Shown piece after piece: positions 6,485-6,665 of a DNA stretch of 6,665 bases. The notes under the pieces are model-generated. The model was not told the origin of the DNA. It did not search any database and worked only from the letters and a program-made list of their open reading frames with translations. This DNA is from Hyphomicrobiales bacterium (GTDB taxonomy: Bacteria; Pseudomonadota; Alphaproteobacteria; Rhizobiales; Beijerinckiaceae), in assembly GCA_028290085.1 (NCBI GenBank), contig JAQGKN010000490.1, forward strand, positions 1 to 6,665, in the 5' to 3' direction. The number at the start of each line of letters is the position of its first letter. Positions within the stretch are counted from its first letter, which is position 1. The position numbers were made by a program, and so were the translations under genes.

Positions 6485-6665
6485 TTAGAACTGGAAGCCC
6501 AGGGTCGCGCGGGTGCCCGGATGGGTCGGTTCGAAGTGCACGGTCGAACGCAGATTGGTTGCCATCGCCTTGATGATACGGGTGCCGAGTCCGGTGCCCT
6601 TGGGCGCGTCCTCCTCGGACCAGCCGACCCCGTCATCCTCGACGATCAGGCGCGCGCCAGCCTCG
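6485..6665 (-). CDS. C-terminal end of a sensor histidine kinase (partial)
   Basis: Translating leftward from the window edge gives 60 codons ending in TAA at 6487-6485; the rest lies beyond position 6665. The fragment shows the ATP-binding lobe of a histidine kinase (HATPase/GHKL fold): IVEDDGVGW is the G1 box, KGTGLGTRIIKAMA contains the G2 glycine box and following helix, and PGTRATLGFQF is the final beta strand. The spacing between the boxes is short, and the ending resembles the HWE/HisKA_2 kinases common in alphaproteobacteria, but without the phosphoacceptor domain that subclass is a guess. Its signal and partner regulator are unknown. It shares the strand of the bio operon but is separated from it by 118 bases, so a functional link is not implied. 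Confidence 0.85.
   Translation of the reverse strand, partial: EAGARLIVEDDGVGWSEEDAPKGTGLGTRIIKAMATNLRSTVHFEPTHPGTRATLGFQF

Noticed and set aside
1..6665. Mobile elements, CRISPR arrays, tRNA or rRNA genes
   Set aside because: No transposase or integrase motifs, regularly spaced repeats, terminal inverted repeats or RNA gene signatures were seen on either strand.

Overview
This is a GC-rich window with every gene on the minus strand. It looks like chromosome from an alphaproteobacterium, probably of the Hyphomicrobiales (rhizobia, Brucella and relatives). The main support is the biotin gene order, which read in the direction of transcription (right to left) is bioB-bioF-bioD-bioA-bioZ. This is the arrangement known from Agrobacterium and Brucella-type genomes, where BioZ replaces the BioC/BioH route to pimeloyl-ACP.

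Layout from right to left. Positions 6665-6485 hold the last 60 codons of a sensor histidine kinase that begins outside the window. A GC-rich gap of 118 bases (6484-6367) with small hairpins follows and probably holds the bio promoter. The biotin operon fills 6366-1368. bioB and bioF overlap by 17 bases, and the other three junctions (bioF/bioD, bioD/bioA, bioA/bioZ) are each a 4-base ATGA stop/start overlap, so it is one tightly coupled transcription unit. A short hairpin with a T-rich tail (about 1352-1330) may end it. A separate gene at 1238-168 encodes an exported, Bmp/PnrA-type periplasmic substrate-binding protein of an ABC importer. A clear Rho-independent terminator (140-112) follows it. 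The remaining 111 bases contain no gene but carry two dyad-symmetric sites and are more AT-rich than the rest.

How the genes work together. BioZ makes the pimeloyl-ACP precursor by a KAS III-type condensation, known in relatives to use glutaryl-CoA from lysine breakdown. BioF joins pimeloyl-ACP with alanine to give KAPA, BioA transaminates KAPA to DAPA, BioD closes the ureido ring to dethiobiotin, and BioB inserts sulfur to give biotin. All five proteins are full length and keep their catalytic residues, so the pathway looks functional. The most interesting point is that BioA carries Phe where SAM-using E. coli BioA has Tyr17, plus two other segments that resemble the lysine-using Bacillus subtilis enzyme. 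The Bmp-type protein has no permease or ATPase gene beside it on either side. No mobile element, CRISPR array, tRNA or rRNA was seen, and I do not see an undescribed multi-gene system here.
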